This document shows positions 43,598-51,649 of a stretch of DNA of 64,000 nucleotides, piece by piece. Each line of letters opens with the position of its first letter. The first letter of the stretch is position 1. Origin of the DNA: JAVJUV01 sp040220415 (GTDB taxonomy: Bacteria > Pseudomonadota > Alphaproteobacteria > Rhodobacterales > Rhodobacteraceae). The DNA lies in contig JAVJUV010000080.1 in NCBI GenBank assembly GCA_040220415.1, positions 1 to 64,000 of the forward strand, written 5' to 3'. A program made the translations under genes and the position numbers. The notes under the pieces were generated by a model, which saw only the letters and a list, made by a program, of their open reading frames with translations, was not told where the DNA came from and did not search any database.

Positions 43598-44152
43598 ATG
43601 TCGTGGACGGACGAACGCGTTGAGCTTCTGAAGAAGATGTGGAGCGAGGGCCAGTCGGCCAGCCAGATTGCCAAGGAACTGGGCGGCGTGACCAGGAATG
43701 CCGTGATCGGCAAGGTTCACCGGCTGGGCCTGTCGAACCGCGCAGGCGCCTCGTCGACACCTGCCCCCGAGAAGAAACCCGCCAAGGCCGAGGCCTCGCC
43801 CAGGACCGAACCGAAGAAGCCCGCCAAGCCCATCCCGACGGAGAAAGTGATCGAAGTGACGGTTGCCCCCCGAAAACCCATCGTGCCAGCGGGCCAGCCC
43901 CTGCCGCCGCAGCCTTCGGCGAACGAGATTCCGGCCGAGACGCTGGCCAACGTGCGCGAAATCGAGAAGACCGCGAAGCGGATCAGCCTGATGGAACTGA
44001 CCGAACGGACCTGCAAATGGCCGATCGGCGACCCGGCGACGGACGATTTCTGGTTCTGCGGTCTGGCCGTGCAGCAGGGCAAACCCTATTGCGAGGCGCA
44101 CGTCAGCGTGGCCTTCCAGCCGATGTCCAGCCGGCGGGATCGTCGGCGGTAG
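43598..44152 (+). CDS. gcrA: GcrA cell-cycle regulator
   Basis: The 184-residue protein is GcrA, an alphaproteobacterial regulator that binds sigma-70 RNA polymerase and activates promoters carrying methylated GANTC sites. The N-terminal helix-turn-helix WTDERVELLKKMW, then SASQIAKELGGVTRNAVIGK and VHRLGLSNRAG, is diagnostic. A Lys/Pro-rich linker (about 45-85) follows. The C-terminal part has LMELTERTCKWPIGDP and FWFCGLAVQQGKPYC with conserved cysteines. The ATG at 43598 begins the conserved MSWTDE. Confidence 0.97.
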   Translation: MSWTDERVELLKKMWSEGQSASQIAKELGGVTRNAVIGKVHRLGLSNRAGASSTPAPEKKPAKAEASPRTEPKKPAKPIPTEKVIEVTVAPRKPIVPAGQPLPPQPSANEIPAETLANVREIEKTAKRISLMELTERTCKWPIGDPATDDFWFCGLAVQQGKPYCEAHVSVAFQPMSSRRDRRR

Positions 44153-44284
44153 GGTTTACCGGCACAGTTGACGGGATTGGGTGGCTGCGTTCGTTTGGCG
44201 GGACAAAGCGGAGGTTGGCGGTTTTCGTCTTAGTGTCCGCTTTGATCGACCGTTCAAGACACCCAAAATGGGTCGAGCATCTGA

Positions 44285-45163
44285 TTAGCGCGCGTCATGA
44301 TCGAAGTCACGCCAAGGCATAGGGCCGGCGGCAGCGTCGAGTTCGGCGACAATTCGCGTCGCGGCCTCGTGTAGCTTTGAGCTGTCTGATCGCCCAAAAT
44401 ACCCTCGATCAACGATCCTTGCGGGGCGAGCAATTTCCTTTGAAACGTATCTCTCCCATTCATTACGTCGACCCTCATAGATTTCAGCGTGGATCGCCGA
44501 AGCGATTTTTCTTAGCAATGGTGCTTCCGCGAGATTATCATATTTGTCTTCAAGTAGGTCGGACGCGCCTTCAAGCTCGGTAAAGCCGCCCTGACCCTGT
44601 GCGTCCACGCATCGGGTGTAGAGCAAATCCTCAGTCTCCGGGCAAAGACCGTGCTTCTGAACGATCATTGAGATCGTCTCGCTTTGGTTTACCTCGTGAT
44701 CCATATCCCAGAGTCGCAGGAACTGGGTGTAAACGGGCACAAAAGCAAGGTCTTGGATCGCGCACACAGCCGCACCAAATTCGCCCAGCTGCGAAGTATC
44801 ACACTCCCAAAGGCTCTCGCTCCAAGATTGCAGCTTCTCCGACCGCTTGATGAGTGCCGTAACGGCGTCAAACCAAACCATGGCATCCTTGCGCAGGCCG
44901 GAGTCGGCGGCGATTGCTGCCCAGAAGCCCACTCCGTCTTCTTGCCACGGATCAAACATTCCTTGGTCCGGCCGCCAATTGCCTGTTGGGTCCAAACCAA
45001 AGTAGTTGATGTTTCGTTCTTTAAGAAGCTCTTCGATTTGACCCAGCAATGCAATCATTTCAGCCAACGCTGCACGCAATCCCTGCTGGGTGGTGGTATC
45101 GTGGCCGTTTACGGAATACACAACCTGGCCGTACCTTTGGTCTGATAAAAATTGAGATGCCAT
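44285..45163 (-). CDS. Unknown 292-aa protein in a low-G+C pocket
   Basis: The 292-residue soluble protein is not recognised. It is rich in Trp and acidic residues, begins ASQFLSDQRYGQVVYSVNG, and has an early helical stretch ALAEMIALLGQIEELLKE. There is no signal peptide, membrane helix or catalytic motif that I can name. AGGA lies before the ATG. Base composition is clearly less G+C-rich than the housekeeping genes on either side. It lies with the LacI gene in a stretch that looks like later insertion between gcrA and rimO. It could be an effector, immunity or phage-derived protein, but nothing supports one choice. Confidence 0.65.
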   Translation of the reverse strand: MASQFLSDQRYGQVVYSVNGHDTTTQQGLRAALAEMIALLGQIEELLKERNINYFGLDPTGNWRPDQGMFDPWQEDGVGFWAAIAADSGLRKDAMVWFDAVTALIKRSEKLQSWSESLWECDTSQLGEFGAAVCAIQDLAFVPVYTQFLRLWDMDHEVNQSETISMIVQKHGLCPETEDLLYTRCVDAQGQGGFTELEGASDLLEDKYDNLAEAPLLRKIASAIHAEIYEGRRNEWERYVSKEIARPARIVDRGYFGRSDSSKLHEAATRIVAELDAAAGPMPWRDFDHDAR

Positions 45164-45518
45164 ATGTCGTCCTGGTGGTTGAAATCGTTGGCATACTACG
45201 ATGAAACTTGTCCTAAATTTGACTAGCGAAAAATTCTATCTGTCAACAGCAGCGCATTGATGCGATCGCGCCATTTCTGCCATTGGTGCAAGGCGCAGCA
45301 TCGGTCAATAAGGGCTCAAAGCCGCCGTTTGGCCAAAGTTGCTTGATGACCGCTATGCCGACGAAACTGCCTCTTGGGCAGCCGCGTCCAATGAGGTCCG
45401 TTGCCGAGCCTTGAAAGCGAAGTGAAAAGGTTGGCACAAGCGCGTTTCACCGGAACGGCAGAGAAACAATTCCGAAACGAGAAATTCGCTGTTCCGCAGC
45501 CGCGCTTGTCCCATTGGG
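45164..45518. other. 355-bp gap with degenerate sequence
   Basis: No gene is supported. A minus-strand frame at 45243-45437 has no ribosome binding site and reads like decayed sequence. The GGCGGCTTTGAGCCC-type wording on the minus strand resembles degraded intergenic relics I associate with roseobacters, but this is from memory and unverified. Confidence 0.4.
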
Positions 45519-46556
45519 CTATGACGCGTCCGAATGCTTTACAGTGGAGCCGGGTATCAGATGAAACCCGATATCGCGACAAACTGGGACCGGTTCGCCG
45601 GAAAGCCTCGCGAGCATCATCTCGGCCGCCGCTTGCCCGAGGCGAAGATGCGAGACATGGCACGACGTCAAACGTCTTGGCAGCACGGACGAAATCGGCA
45701 GATCTCCCCAACCGGCAATGCCGATGTCTTCGGGAACGGCCATCCCTCGCGAACTGACGTATTGAAGTCCGCCAAATGCCATTGCATCGTTTTGATAGAA
45801 TATGCAGCCGATCCCTGAGTTTGCGGCCAGCAGCTGCTCCGTGCCGTAGAAGCCGGTGTAGTAAGTCGCAGTATCATGCAGGCAAAGCTGCTTCACCACT
45901 TTTCCACCGCCGCCATTCACGGCTCGGACGAACCCGTCAACACGACTCGAAGCCGCATTGGCGGTGTTGTGCGATGTCCCGACATACCCGACATTCAGGT
46001 ACCCGCACCCGACAAGGTAGCGGCCCATGGCGAAGCCGCTGTCAAAGTGGTTGATGCCGACGCTCATGTCGAAGGGGCTTGAGTTCAGGTCCCAAATCTC
46101 GACGACGGGGATGCTTGCATTCTTCAGCATGTCGGTTGCACGCGGCGATCTGTACCGGCCCGTCAGGATGAGGCCCGCGGGCTGCCACGAGAGGACAGTG
46201 CGGATCCAGTCTTCCTCGGCCTCTTGGGTGTGCTGCGTCAGGCCAAGAACCGTCTGGTGTCCAAACGCCCCGAGCTTGCCGTCGATCCCTTCGAGAACAT
46301 GCGTGAAGACCTCATTTCCGAGATCGGGAATGGAGACGCCGACGAAGGTCGATTTCGTATCACCGGCAAAGACCGTGGCCAGGCGATTCGGAAGATAACC
46401 AAGCTCGTCGACCTTCTTCATGACCAGAACACGGGTCTTTTCCGAGTAACCGCGTTCACCGCGCAGCACGCGGCTGGCCGTCATCTTCGAGACACCTGCC
46501 GCCCGCGCTACCTCGGAAAGGCTTATCTTGTTGGTCTTGATTTCTTTTTCCGCCAT
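45519..46556 (-). CDS. LacI family transcriptional regulator
   Basis: The 345-residue repressor has the LacI helix-turn-helix at residues 12-33 (SLSEVARAAGVSKMTASRVL) and the hinge segment LGYLPNRLA. A periplasmic-binding-protein-like effector domain follows, opening with FVGVSIPDLGNEVF. It is divergent from the sugar ABC genes. Two identical 12-bp palindromes lie in the 116 bp between the starts, one just upstream of its own ATG. This suggests it represses both itself and the transporter, with the transported sugar or a derivative as inducer. Confidence 0.93.
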   Translation of the reverse strand: MAEKEIKTNKISLSEVARAAGVSKMTASRVLRGERGYSEKTRVLVMKKVDELGYLPNRLATVFAGDTKSTFVGVSIPDLGNEVFTHVLEGIDGKLGAFGHQTVLGLTQHTQEAEEDWIRTVLSWQPAGLILTGRYRSPRATDMLKNASIPVVEIWDLNSSPFDMSVGINHFDSGFAMGRYLVGCGYLNVGYVGTSHNTANAASSRVDGFVRAVNGGGGKVVKQLCLHDTATYYTGFYGTEQLLAANSGIGCIFYQNDAMAFGGLQYVSSRGMAVPEDIGIAGWGDLPISSVLPRRLTSCHVSHLRLGQAAAEMMLARLSGEPVPVCRDIGFHLIPGSTVKHSDAS

Positions 46557-46570
46557 TCGTCCAACTTTAC

Positions 46571-46582
46571 GTTACGGGTAAC
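46571..46582. promoter_or_regulatory. Predicted LacI-family operator O1
   Basis: GTTACGGGTAAC is a palindrome (GTTAC/GTAAC with a GG centre) 15 bp upstream of the repressor ATG. The same sequence, flanked identically as ACGTTACGGGTAACT, recurs 57 bp away. Confidence 0.7.
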
Positions 46583-46589
46583 TTCGCGC

Positions 46590-46618
46590 TTGACAGGCGC
46601 ATCGATTGGCAGAACGAT
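46590..46618 (+). promoter_or_regulatory. Possible promoter of the sugar ABC operon
   Basis: A consensus TTGACA at 46590-46595 lies between the two operators. A poor -10 (AACGAT, 46613-46618) sits 17 bp downstream. Operator O2 begins 10 bp after it, so bound repressor would block initiation. Confidence 0.45.
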
Positions 46619-46627
46619 TACCCTAAC

Positions 46628-46639
46628 GTTACGGGTAAC
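46628..46639. promoter_or_regulatory. Predicted LacI-family operator O2
   Basis: A second exact copy of GTTACGGGTAAC lies 34 bp before the ATPase ATG. The preceding TTACCC at 46619-46624 adds a partial inverted half-site. Two sites 57 bp apart could support looping or cooperative binding. Confidence 0.7.
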
Positions 46640-46672
46640 TCAATCTCCGTGACATGGGAGGAACAGCGCGGG

Positions 46673-48199
46673 ATGCAGAACCTGTCCAAAGGTCTGTTTT
46701 TCGACGGGATCGACAAGCATTTCGGCGGCACCTACGCGCTGAAGGATGTCTCTCTGTCGGTCGGACGCGGGGAAATCGTGGCGCTTCTGGGCGAGAACGG
46801 CGCCGGCAAGTCGACTCTCATCAAGGTTCTGGGCGGTATCCATTCGCCGGACGCGGGCAGCGTGCTGATTGATGGCGAACCCTACCAGCATCGCCCTGTT
46901 GGGTTTGGGGAACGGCAGAAGGTTGCCTTCATCCACCAAGACCTTGGGCTGATCGAGTGGATGACCGTCGCCGAGAATATCGCGCTGGCGCTGGGCTTCT
47001 CGCGCAAGAACGGATTGATCCGCTGGAGCGAGGTCGAGCGCTTCGCCGGGGAAGCACTGAAGAAGGTCGACTGCGATTTCGATGCGACGACGCGGGTAGA
47101 GAATCTGACGCGCACAGAGAAGTCGCTGGTGGCAATCGCGCGGGCGCTTGCCGTGGACAGCGAGTTTCTGGTGCTGGACGAGCCGACCGCTTCGCTTCCG
47201 GCGGACGAGGTCGAACGCCTGTTCAGGGCGATACGCCCGCTGCGGGACCGGGGTGTGGGCATGATCTATGTCAGCCACCGACTGGACGAGATATTCCGCA
47301 TCGCGGACCGCGTCGCAGTGCTGCGTGACGGCGTGCTGGTCGGCGTTCGCAGCATCGAGCACACCACGCCGGAGGAACTTGTGCAGAAGATCGTCGGGCG
47401 GAAGACGCGCGAGACGATAAAGCAAAGTGGCAAGCCAAGCGCCGAGATCCTGAGCTTGGAGCACTTCGAGGTCGACGGCGTCGGCCCCTTGGACTTCACG
47501 CTCAGGCAAAACGAAATCGTCGGGCTGGTCGGGCTACGCGGCGCGGGTCACGAGGCTATCAGCCGTGCCCTTTTCGGCCTGAGGCGGCACTCGGGCAAGG
47601 TCACTCTGAATGGCTGCGTGCCCGATCTTTCGGCGCCGCAAAAGGCGCTGGACGCGGGCATTGGACTGGTCGCCAAGGATCGGACCGAGGAGTCGGTCGC
47701 GATGTCGCTCACGATCCGCGAGAACACGTTTCTGAACCCCGCCGGGATCGGGCGGAAACTATTCGACATGCTCTCGCCCCGGACCGAGGCGGATCAGGCG
47801 GCGATCATCGGGGCGGAATTGGGCCTTTCACCCAACGACCCGAGCCTCGCCATCGAAGCGCTGTCGGGCGGCAATCAGCAGAAGGTCGTCCTGGGGCGTT
47901 GGCTGGCGACTAAGCGTCGGTTGCTTCTCTGCGAGGACCCGACGGCGGGTGTGGACGTGGGCGCGAAGTCCGAGATCTACGTGCTGCTGAATCGTGCGCT
48001 GCAAGATGGCGTCGGCATCCTGGTGATCTCGACCGATTTCGAGGAGATCGCGGCGATTTGCCACCGCGCCATCGTGTTCAGCCAGGGTGCCATCGTAGAC
48101 GAACTTTCAGGCACGCGGCTTACGACCGAGAACCTGATCCAATCGGCATCCGCCGGAAACCTTTCTAGCGAAAGGGATGTGCCCCATGCAATCGCTTGA
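46673..48199 (+). CDS. Sugar ABC transporter ATP-binding protein (RbsA/XylG-like)
   Basis: The 508-residue protein has two fused ABC ATPase domains, as in RbsA, MglA and XylG. The first has Walker A GENGAGKST at residues 40-48, a modified signature (NLTRTEKSLVAIARALA) and Walker B FLVLDEPTASLP. The second has a degenerate Walker A (GLRGAGHEA) and a full signature (LSGGNQQKVVLGRWLA), a pattern normal for this class. The ATG at 46673 follows GGGAGGA by ten bases; a GTG 24 bases earlier is possible. It starts the LacI-controlled operon. Confidence 0.93.
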   Translation: MQNLSKGLFFDGIDKHFGGTYALKDVSLSVGRGEIVALLGENGAGKSTLIKVLGGIHSPDAGSVLIDGEPYQHRPVGFGERQKVAFIHQDLGLIEWMTVAENIALALGFSRKNGLIRWSEVERFAGEALKKVDCDFDATTRVENLTRTEKSLVAIARALAVDSEFLVLDEPTASLPADEVERLFRAIRPLRDRGVGMIYVSHRLDEIFRIADRVAVLRDGVLVGVRSIEHTTPEELVQKIVGRKTRETIKQSGKPSAEILSLEHFEVDGVGPLDFTLRQNEIVGLVGLRGAGHEAISRALFGLRRHSGKVTLNGCVPDLSAPQKALDAGIGLVAKDRTEESVAMSLTIRENTFLNPAGIGRKLFDMLSPRTEADQAAIIGAELGLSPNDPSLAIEALSGGNQQKVVLGRWLATKRRLLLCEDPTAGVDVGAKSEIYVLLNRALQDGVGILVISTDFEEIAAICHRAIVFSQGAIVDELSGTRLTTENLIQSASAGNLSSERDVPHAIA

Positions 48200-49208
48200 G
48201 TCGAGCGCGCTGGAGCCCACCAAGGCCGAACTTAAAGGGCTGACGACGGGGCAGCGTCTTATGCGGTTCCTGCCGGTATATGGGCTGGTGATCCTGACGG
48301 TCTTCCTGATCGGTCTGTTTTCGATCCTTCTTCCGAACACCTTTCCGACCATGCTGAACCTGCGCGCCATCGTCAGCGACAAGGCGATCATCGCGCTTCT
48401 GTCACTGGGCGCGATGATCCCGATGGCAGCGGGGCGGATCGATCTGACGGTGGGCTACGGCATCGTCCTTTGGCACATTCTTGCAATCAGTCTGCAAACC
48501 CTGCTGGGCCTTCCCTGGCCAGTCGCGGTGATGCTTGTTCTGGTGCTTGGCGGGTTGACCGGGTTCCTGAACGGACTTCTGGTCGAGGTGGCGAAGATCG
48601 ACAGTTTCATCGCAACGCTCGGCACCGGCACCGTGCTCTACGCCCTGGCTCTTTGGCACACCGGCGGGCGGCAGATGGTGGGCATGCTGCCCGACGGTTT
48701 CTACGGTGTGTCGACAACCTTTGTCTTCGGGCTTCCGATCACCGGTTTCTACCTTCTGGCGATCACGGTCGTTATGTGGGTGGTGCTCGAATATACGCCC
48801 ATCGGCCGGTACCTTTACGCCATCGGCGCCAACCAGCGGGCAGCGCAGTTAAACGGCATCCCGACGCGGAAATACGTGATCGGCGCCTTCGTCTGTTCAG
48901 GCACGATGACCGCCCTTGCAGGCGTGCTACTCGCCGCCAAGCTCAGGATCGGGCAGGCCAGCGTGGGGCTTGAATTCCTGCTGCCCGCGCTCGTCGGCGC
49001 CTTCCTGGGATCGACAACGATCAAGCCGGGACGGGTCAACGTATGGGGCACTATCGTCGGAGTCACCATTCTTGCGGTCGGCATATCCGGAATCCAGCAA
49101 TTCGGCGGCTCCTTCTGGGTCGAGCCGCTTTTCAACGGGGTCACCCTGCTGATCGCCATCGGCATCGCAGGATACGCGCAGCGGAAGAAGGCTGCGGAAA
49201 AGCGCTGA
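48186..49208 (+). CDS. Sugar ABC transporter permease (RbsC-like)
   Basis: The 340-residue membrane protein has about eight to ten helices and matches the ribose/xylose/galactose-type permeases. Family blocks are LSLGAMIPMAAGRIDLTVG, VAKIDSFIATLGTGTVLYAL and YLYAIGANQRAAQLNGIPT. The last of these is the coupling loop for the ATPase. The ATG at 48186 follows AAGGGA and overlaps the end of the ATPase gene by 14 bases. As a single permease gene it probably forms a homodimer. Confidence 0.93.
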   Translation: MQSLESSALEPTKAELKGLTTGQRLMRFLPVYGLVILTVFLIGLFSILLPNTFPTMLNLRAIVSDKAIIALLSLGAMIPMAAGRIDLTVGYGIVLWHILAISLQTLLGLPWPVAVMLVLVLGGLTGFLNGLLVEVAKIDSFIATLGTGTVLYALALWHTGGRQMVGMLPDGFYGVSTTFVFGLPITGFYLLAITVVMWVVLEYTPIGRYLYAIGANQRAAQLNGIPTRKYVIGAFVCSGTMTALAGVLLAAKLRIGQASVGLEFLLPALVGAFLGSTTIKPGRVNVWGTIVGVTILAVGISGIQQFGGSFWVEPLFNGVTLLIAIGIAGYAQRKKAAEKR

Positions 49209-49237
49209 AACTTGTCCATTTCCTGGGAGGAAGACAC

Positions 49238-50278
49238 ATGAAGAAACGTACATTCATCGCGGCCCTGATGGCCACGACCATGCTTGCGGGTGCCCCCGTC
49301 TTGGCCGCCGAGTGGGACGGTCCAACGACCGGCCCCACGGCGGCAGAGGGCAAGTCCATCGTCGTCGTCGCCGCCGACCTGAAGAACGGGGGCATCCTGG
49401 GTGTCACCAACGGCGTCGAGGAAGCGGCGGCCAGGATCGGCTGGGAGGTCCGCGTGCTGGACGGTGCGGGTTCGGTCCAGGGCCGGACGGGCGCCATCGG
49501 CCAGGCGCTGGCGCTTCAACCGGACGGGATAGTCATCAATGGCTTCGACGCGGTCGAACAGCAGGCGGCGCTGGAGGGCGTCACCGCGGCGAACATCCCG
49601 ATGGTAGCCTGGCACTCGGGTCCGAAGATCGGCTGCGATGCGCCGGGTGGCATATTCGCCAACGTGTCGACCGACGCGATGTCGGTCTCCGACGTGGCCG
49701 CGCAATGGGCAGTCGAGGATGGCGGTAACGATGTCGGCGTGGTGATCTTCACCGACTCGACCTACCAGATTGCCATCGACAAGGCCGACCGCATGAAAGC
49801 GGATGTTGAAGCGGCAGGCGGCAAGGTCCTTGAATACGTCGATACGCCGATCGCCGACACCTCGACCCGAATGGGGCCGCTGACCACGTCGCTTTTGCAG
49901 AAATACGGCGACAGCTGGACCCACGCGCTTGCGATCAACGACCTTTATTTCGACTTCATGGGTCCCTCTTTGGCGGCAGCCGGCCTCTCGCCCGATCAGG
50001 GTCCGAAAGCCGGGTCCGCTGGCGACGGATCGGAAGCCGCTTTCCAGCGCATCCGTTCGAACGGTTACCAAACCATCACCGTGGCCGAGCCGCTGAATCT
50101 GCAGGGCTGGCAACTGGTCGACGAATTGAACCGCGCCGTGCAGGGCGAACCCTGCTCGGGCTACGTCACGTCGCCCGCGCTGGTGACCAAGGAAGGGCTG
50201 GAAAAGATGGGCGACAGCAACGCCTTCGATCCTGACATTCCTTATCGCGAGTCCTACTCCCAGATCTGGGGTAAGTGA
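49238..50278 (+). CDS. Sugar ABC transporter substrate-binding protein
   Basis: The 346-residue protein has a signal peptide (residues 1-23, ending VLA) and a type I periplasmic-binding fold (RbsB-like). Typical blocks are LKNGGILGVTNGVEEAAARI, GQALALQPDGIVINGFDA and THALAINDLYFDFMGP. It captures an unidentified sugar in the periplasm and delivers it to the permease. Two cysteines (KIGCDAPGG and EPCSGYV) could form a disulfide. GGGAGGAAG precedes the ATG. A strong hairpin follows the gene, before the lactonase. Confidence 0.92.
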   Translation: MKKRTFIAALMATTMLAGAPVLAAEWDGPTTGPTAAEGKSIVVVAADLKNGGILGVTNGVEEAAARIGWEVRVLDGAGSVQGRTGAIGQALALQPDGIVINGFDAVEQQAALEGVTAANIPMVAWHSGPKIGCDAPGGIFANVSTDAMSVSDVAAQWAVEDGGNDVGVVIFTDSTYQIAIDKADRMKADVEAAGGKVLEYVDTPIADTSTRMGPLTTSLLQKYGDSWTHALAINDLYFDFMGPSLAAAGLSPDQGPKAGSAGDGSEAAFQRIRSNGYQTITVAEPLNLQGWQLVDELNRAVQGEPCSGYVTSPALVTKEGLEKMGDSNAFDPDIPYRESYSQIWGK

Positions 50279-50291
50279 GCAAGCTCTTGGA

Positions 50292-50314
50292 GGACCCCGG
50301 CGCGACCGGGGTCC
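50292..50314 (+). terminator. Strong inter-cistronic hairpin after the binding-protein gene
   Basis: GGACCCCGG pairs perfectly with CCGGGGTCC around CGCGA. Only TTCCC follows, so full termination is unlikely. A stem at this place often protects abundant binding-protein mRNA and lowers downstream expression. Confidence 0.6.
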
Positions 50315-50340
50315 TTCCCAAGACACGGAGAACAGTCAAC

Positions 50341-51273
50341 ATGTTTGGGGTTTTGGAAGGAACCGGGTTCGACATCATCGACCCGGACTTCAAGGCGTGC
50401 CTGATCGGCCACGCAAGGGTCGAGCGACTCTGGACGGGCGCGCGGTGGTCGGAAGGCCCGGCCTGGTTCGCCGCCGGTCGATACCTCGTTTGGTCGGACA
50501 TTCCAAACAACCGGATGCTGCGCTTCGATGAAACGGACGGTTCGGTGTCGGTCTTTCGCGCACCATCAAACAATGCGAATGGCAACACGGTCGACCGTCA
50601 GGGCCGGCTCGTGACCTGCGAACATCTGACGCGGCAGGTAACGCGCACCGAACACGACGGCTCGATCACGGTGATCGCCGGCAGCTTCGAGGGCAAGCGG
50701 TTGAACTCGCCCAACGATGTCATCTTGAAATCCGACGGCTCGATCTGGTTCAGCGACCCGTCCTACGGCATCCTGATGGACTACGAGGGCGAGCGCGCGG
50801 AAAGTGAGATCGGCGCCTGTCACGTCTACCGGATCGATCCATCGGGCGCGATTTCCATTGCATCGGCTGACTACACCAAACCGAACGGCCTGGCGTTTTC
50901 GCCGGACGAGAGGCATCTCTATATCTCCGACACCGGCGTTACCCACGACCCTCATGGACCGAAACACATCCGTCGCCATGCGGTTCGAGAGGACGGGACG
51001 CTCTCTGACGGCAACGTCTTCGCCGTCTGCACGGAAGGCATCTTCGACGGTTTCCGCCTGGACTGCGACGGGCGGATCTGGGCCTCGGCTGCTGACGGCG
51101 TCCATTGTCTCGCACAGGATGGGACACTGATCGGCAAGGTGCGGATTCCCGAGATGGTTGGCAATGTCTGTTTCGGCGGGCCGAAATTGAACCGGCTGTT
51201 TATCTGCGGGACGTCGTCACTCTATTCCGTGTATCTGAACGTCAACGGGGTTTCGACGCTCGGCGCGCGTTGA
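50341..51273 (+). CDS. SMP-30/gluconolactonase family protein, copy B
   Basis: The 310-residue beta-propeller protein belongs to the sugar lactonase family. It has E38 in RWSEGPAWF, KRLNSPNDVILKSDGSIWF, KPNGLAFSPDE and FDGFRLDCDGRIWASAADG. It aligns along its length with copy A at 23.8 kb. It is the last gene of the LacI-controlled sugar transporter cassette, so it probably hydrolyses the lactone made by oxidation of the imported sugar. The ATG at 50341 follows GGAG and starts the conserved region; a GTG at 50275, overlapping the previous stop, is less likely because it reads through the hairpin. Confidence 0.9.
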   Translation: MFGVLEGTGFDIIDPDFKACLIGHARVERLWTGARWSEGPAWFAAGRYLVWSDIPNNRMLRFDETDGSVSVFRAPSNNANGNTVDRQGRLVTCEHLTRQVTRTEHDGSITVIAGSFEGKRLNSPNDVILKSDGSIWFSDPSYGILMDYEGERAESEIGACHVYRIDPSGAISIASADYTKPNGLAFSPDERHLYISDTGVTHDPHGPKHIRRHAVREDGTLSDGNVFAVCTEGIFDGFRLDCDGRIWASAADGVHCLAQDGTLIGKVRIPEMVGNVCFGGPKLNRLFICGTSSLYSVYLNVNGVSTLGAR

Positions 51274-51649
51274 TCCGGTTCTTTGCGAACGGGTGCAAAG
51301 AACTCAGGCGTCAACTGCAACTTACCCGGAACGTTTGGGAACGGCTTTGGAACGTGCAATCCATGCAGCAAAAGAGGCTTTGCGCCAGGACGACCCAGTG
51401 TTCGATCGCATCGGAATGTCGGCATCGGGCTCGAACCGGTCATTCCCCCGGGCAGCCGTTGACCCTCCTACCGCACGCCTCAACCCCGTCGAAATCCGCC
51501 CAGATACCGGCCTGCCATCGACCTGGCACTGCTCGCCCGAAACCCCGCAAACAAGCACGTTGACGCCCCCCCTTGCACGCAACACCGCCCCATGCGCACG
51601 TCGCGTTAACCCTTCCCCAGCGGCCCCGAACCCGTTATCAGCGCCTCCC
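51274..51649. other. 376-bp gap between the sugar operon and rimO
   Basis: An inverted repeat has TTCTTTGC at 51279-51286 pairing with GCAAAGAA at 51295-51302. It follows the lactonase stop directly and may stop or stabilise the operon transcript, though no T-tract follows. The rest holds no supported gene; the open frame running into rimO lacks conserved sequence before 51650. Confidence 0.5.
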
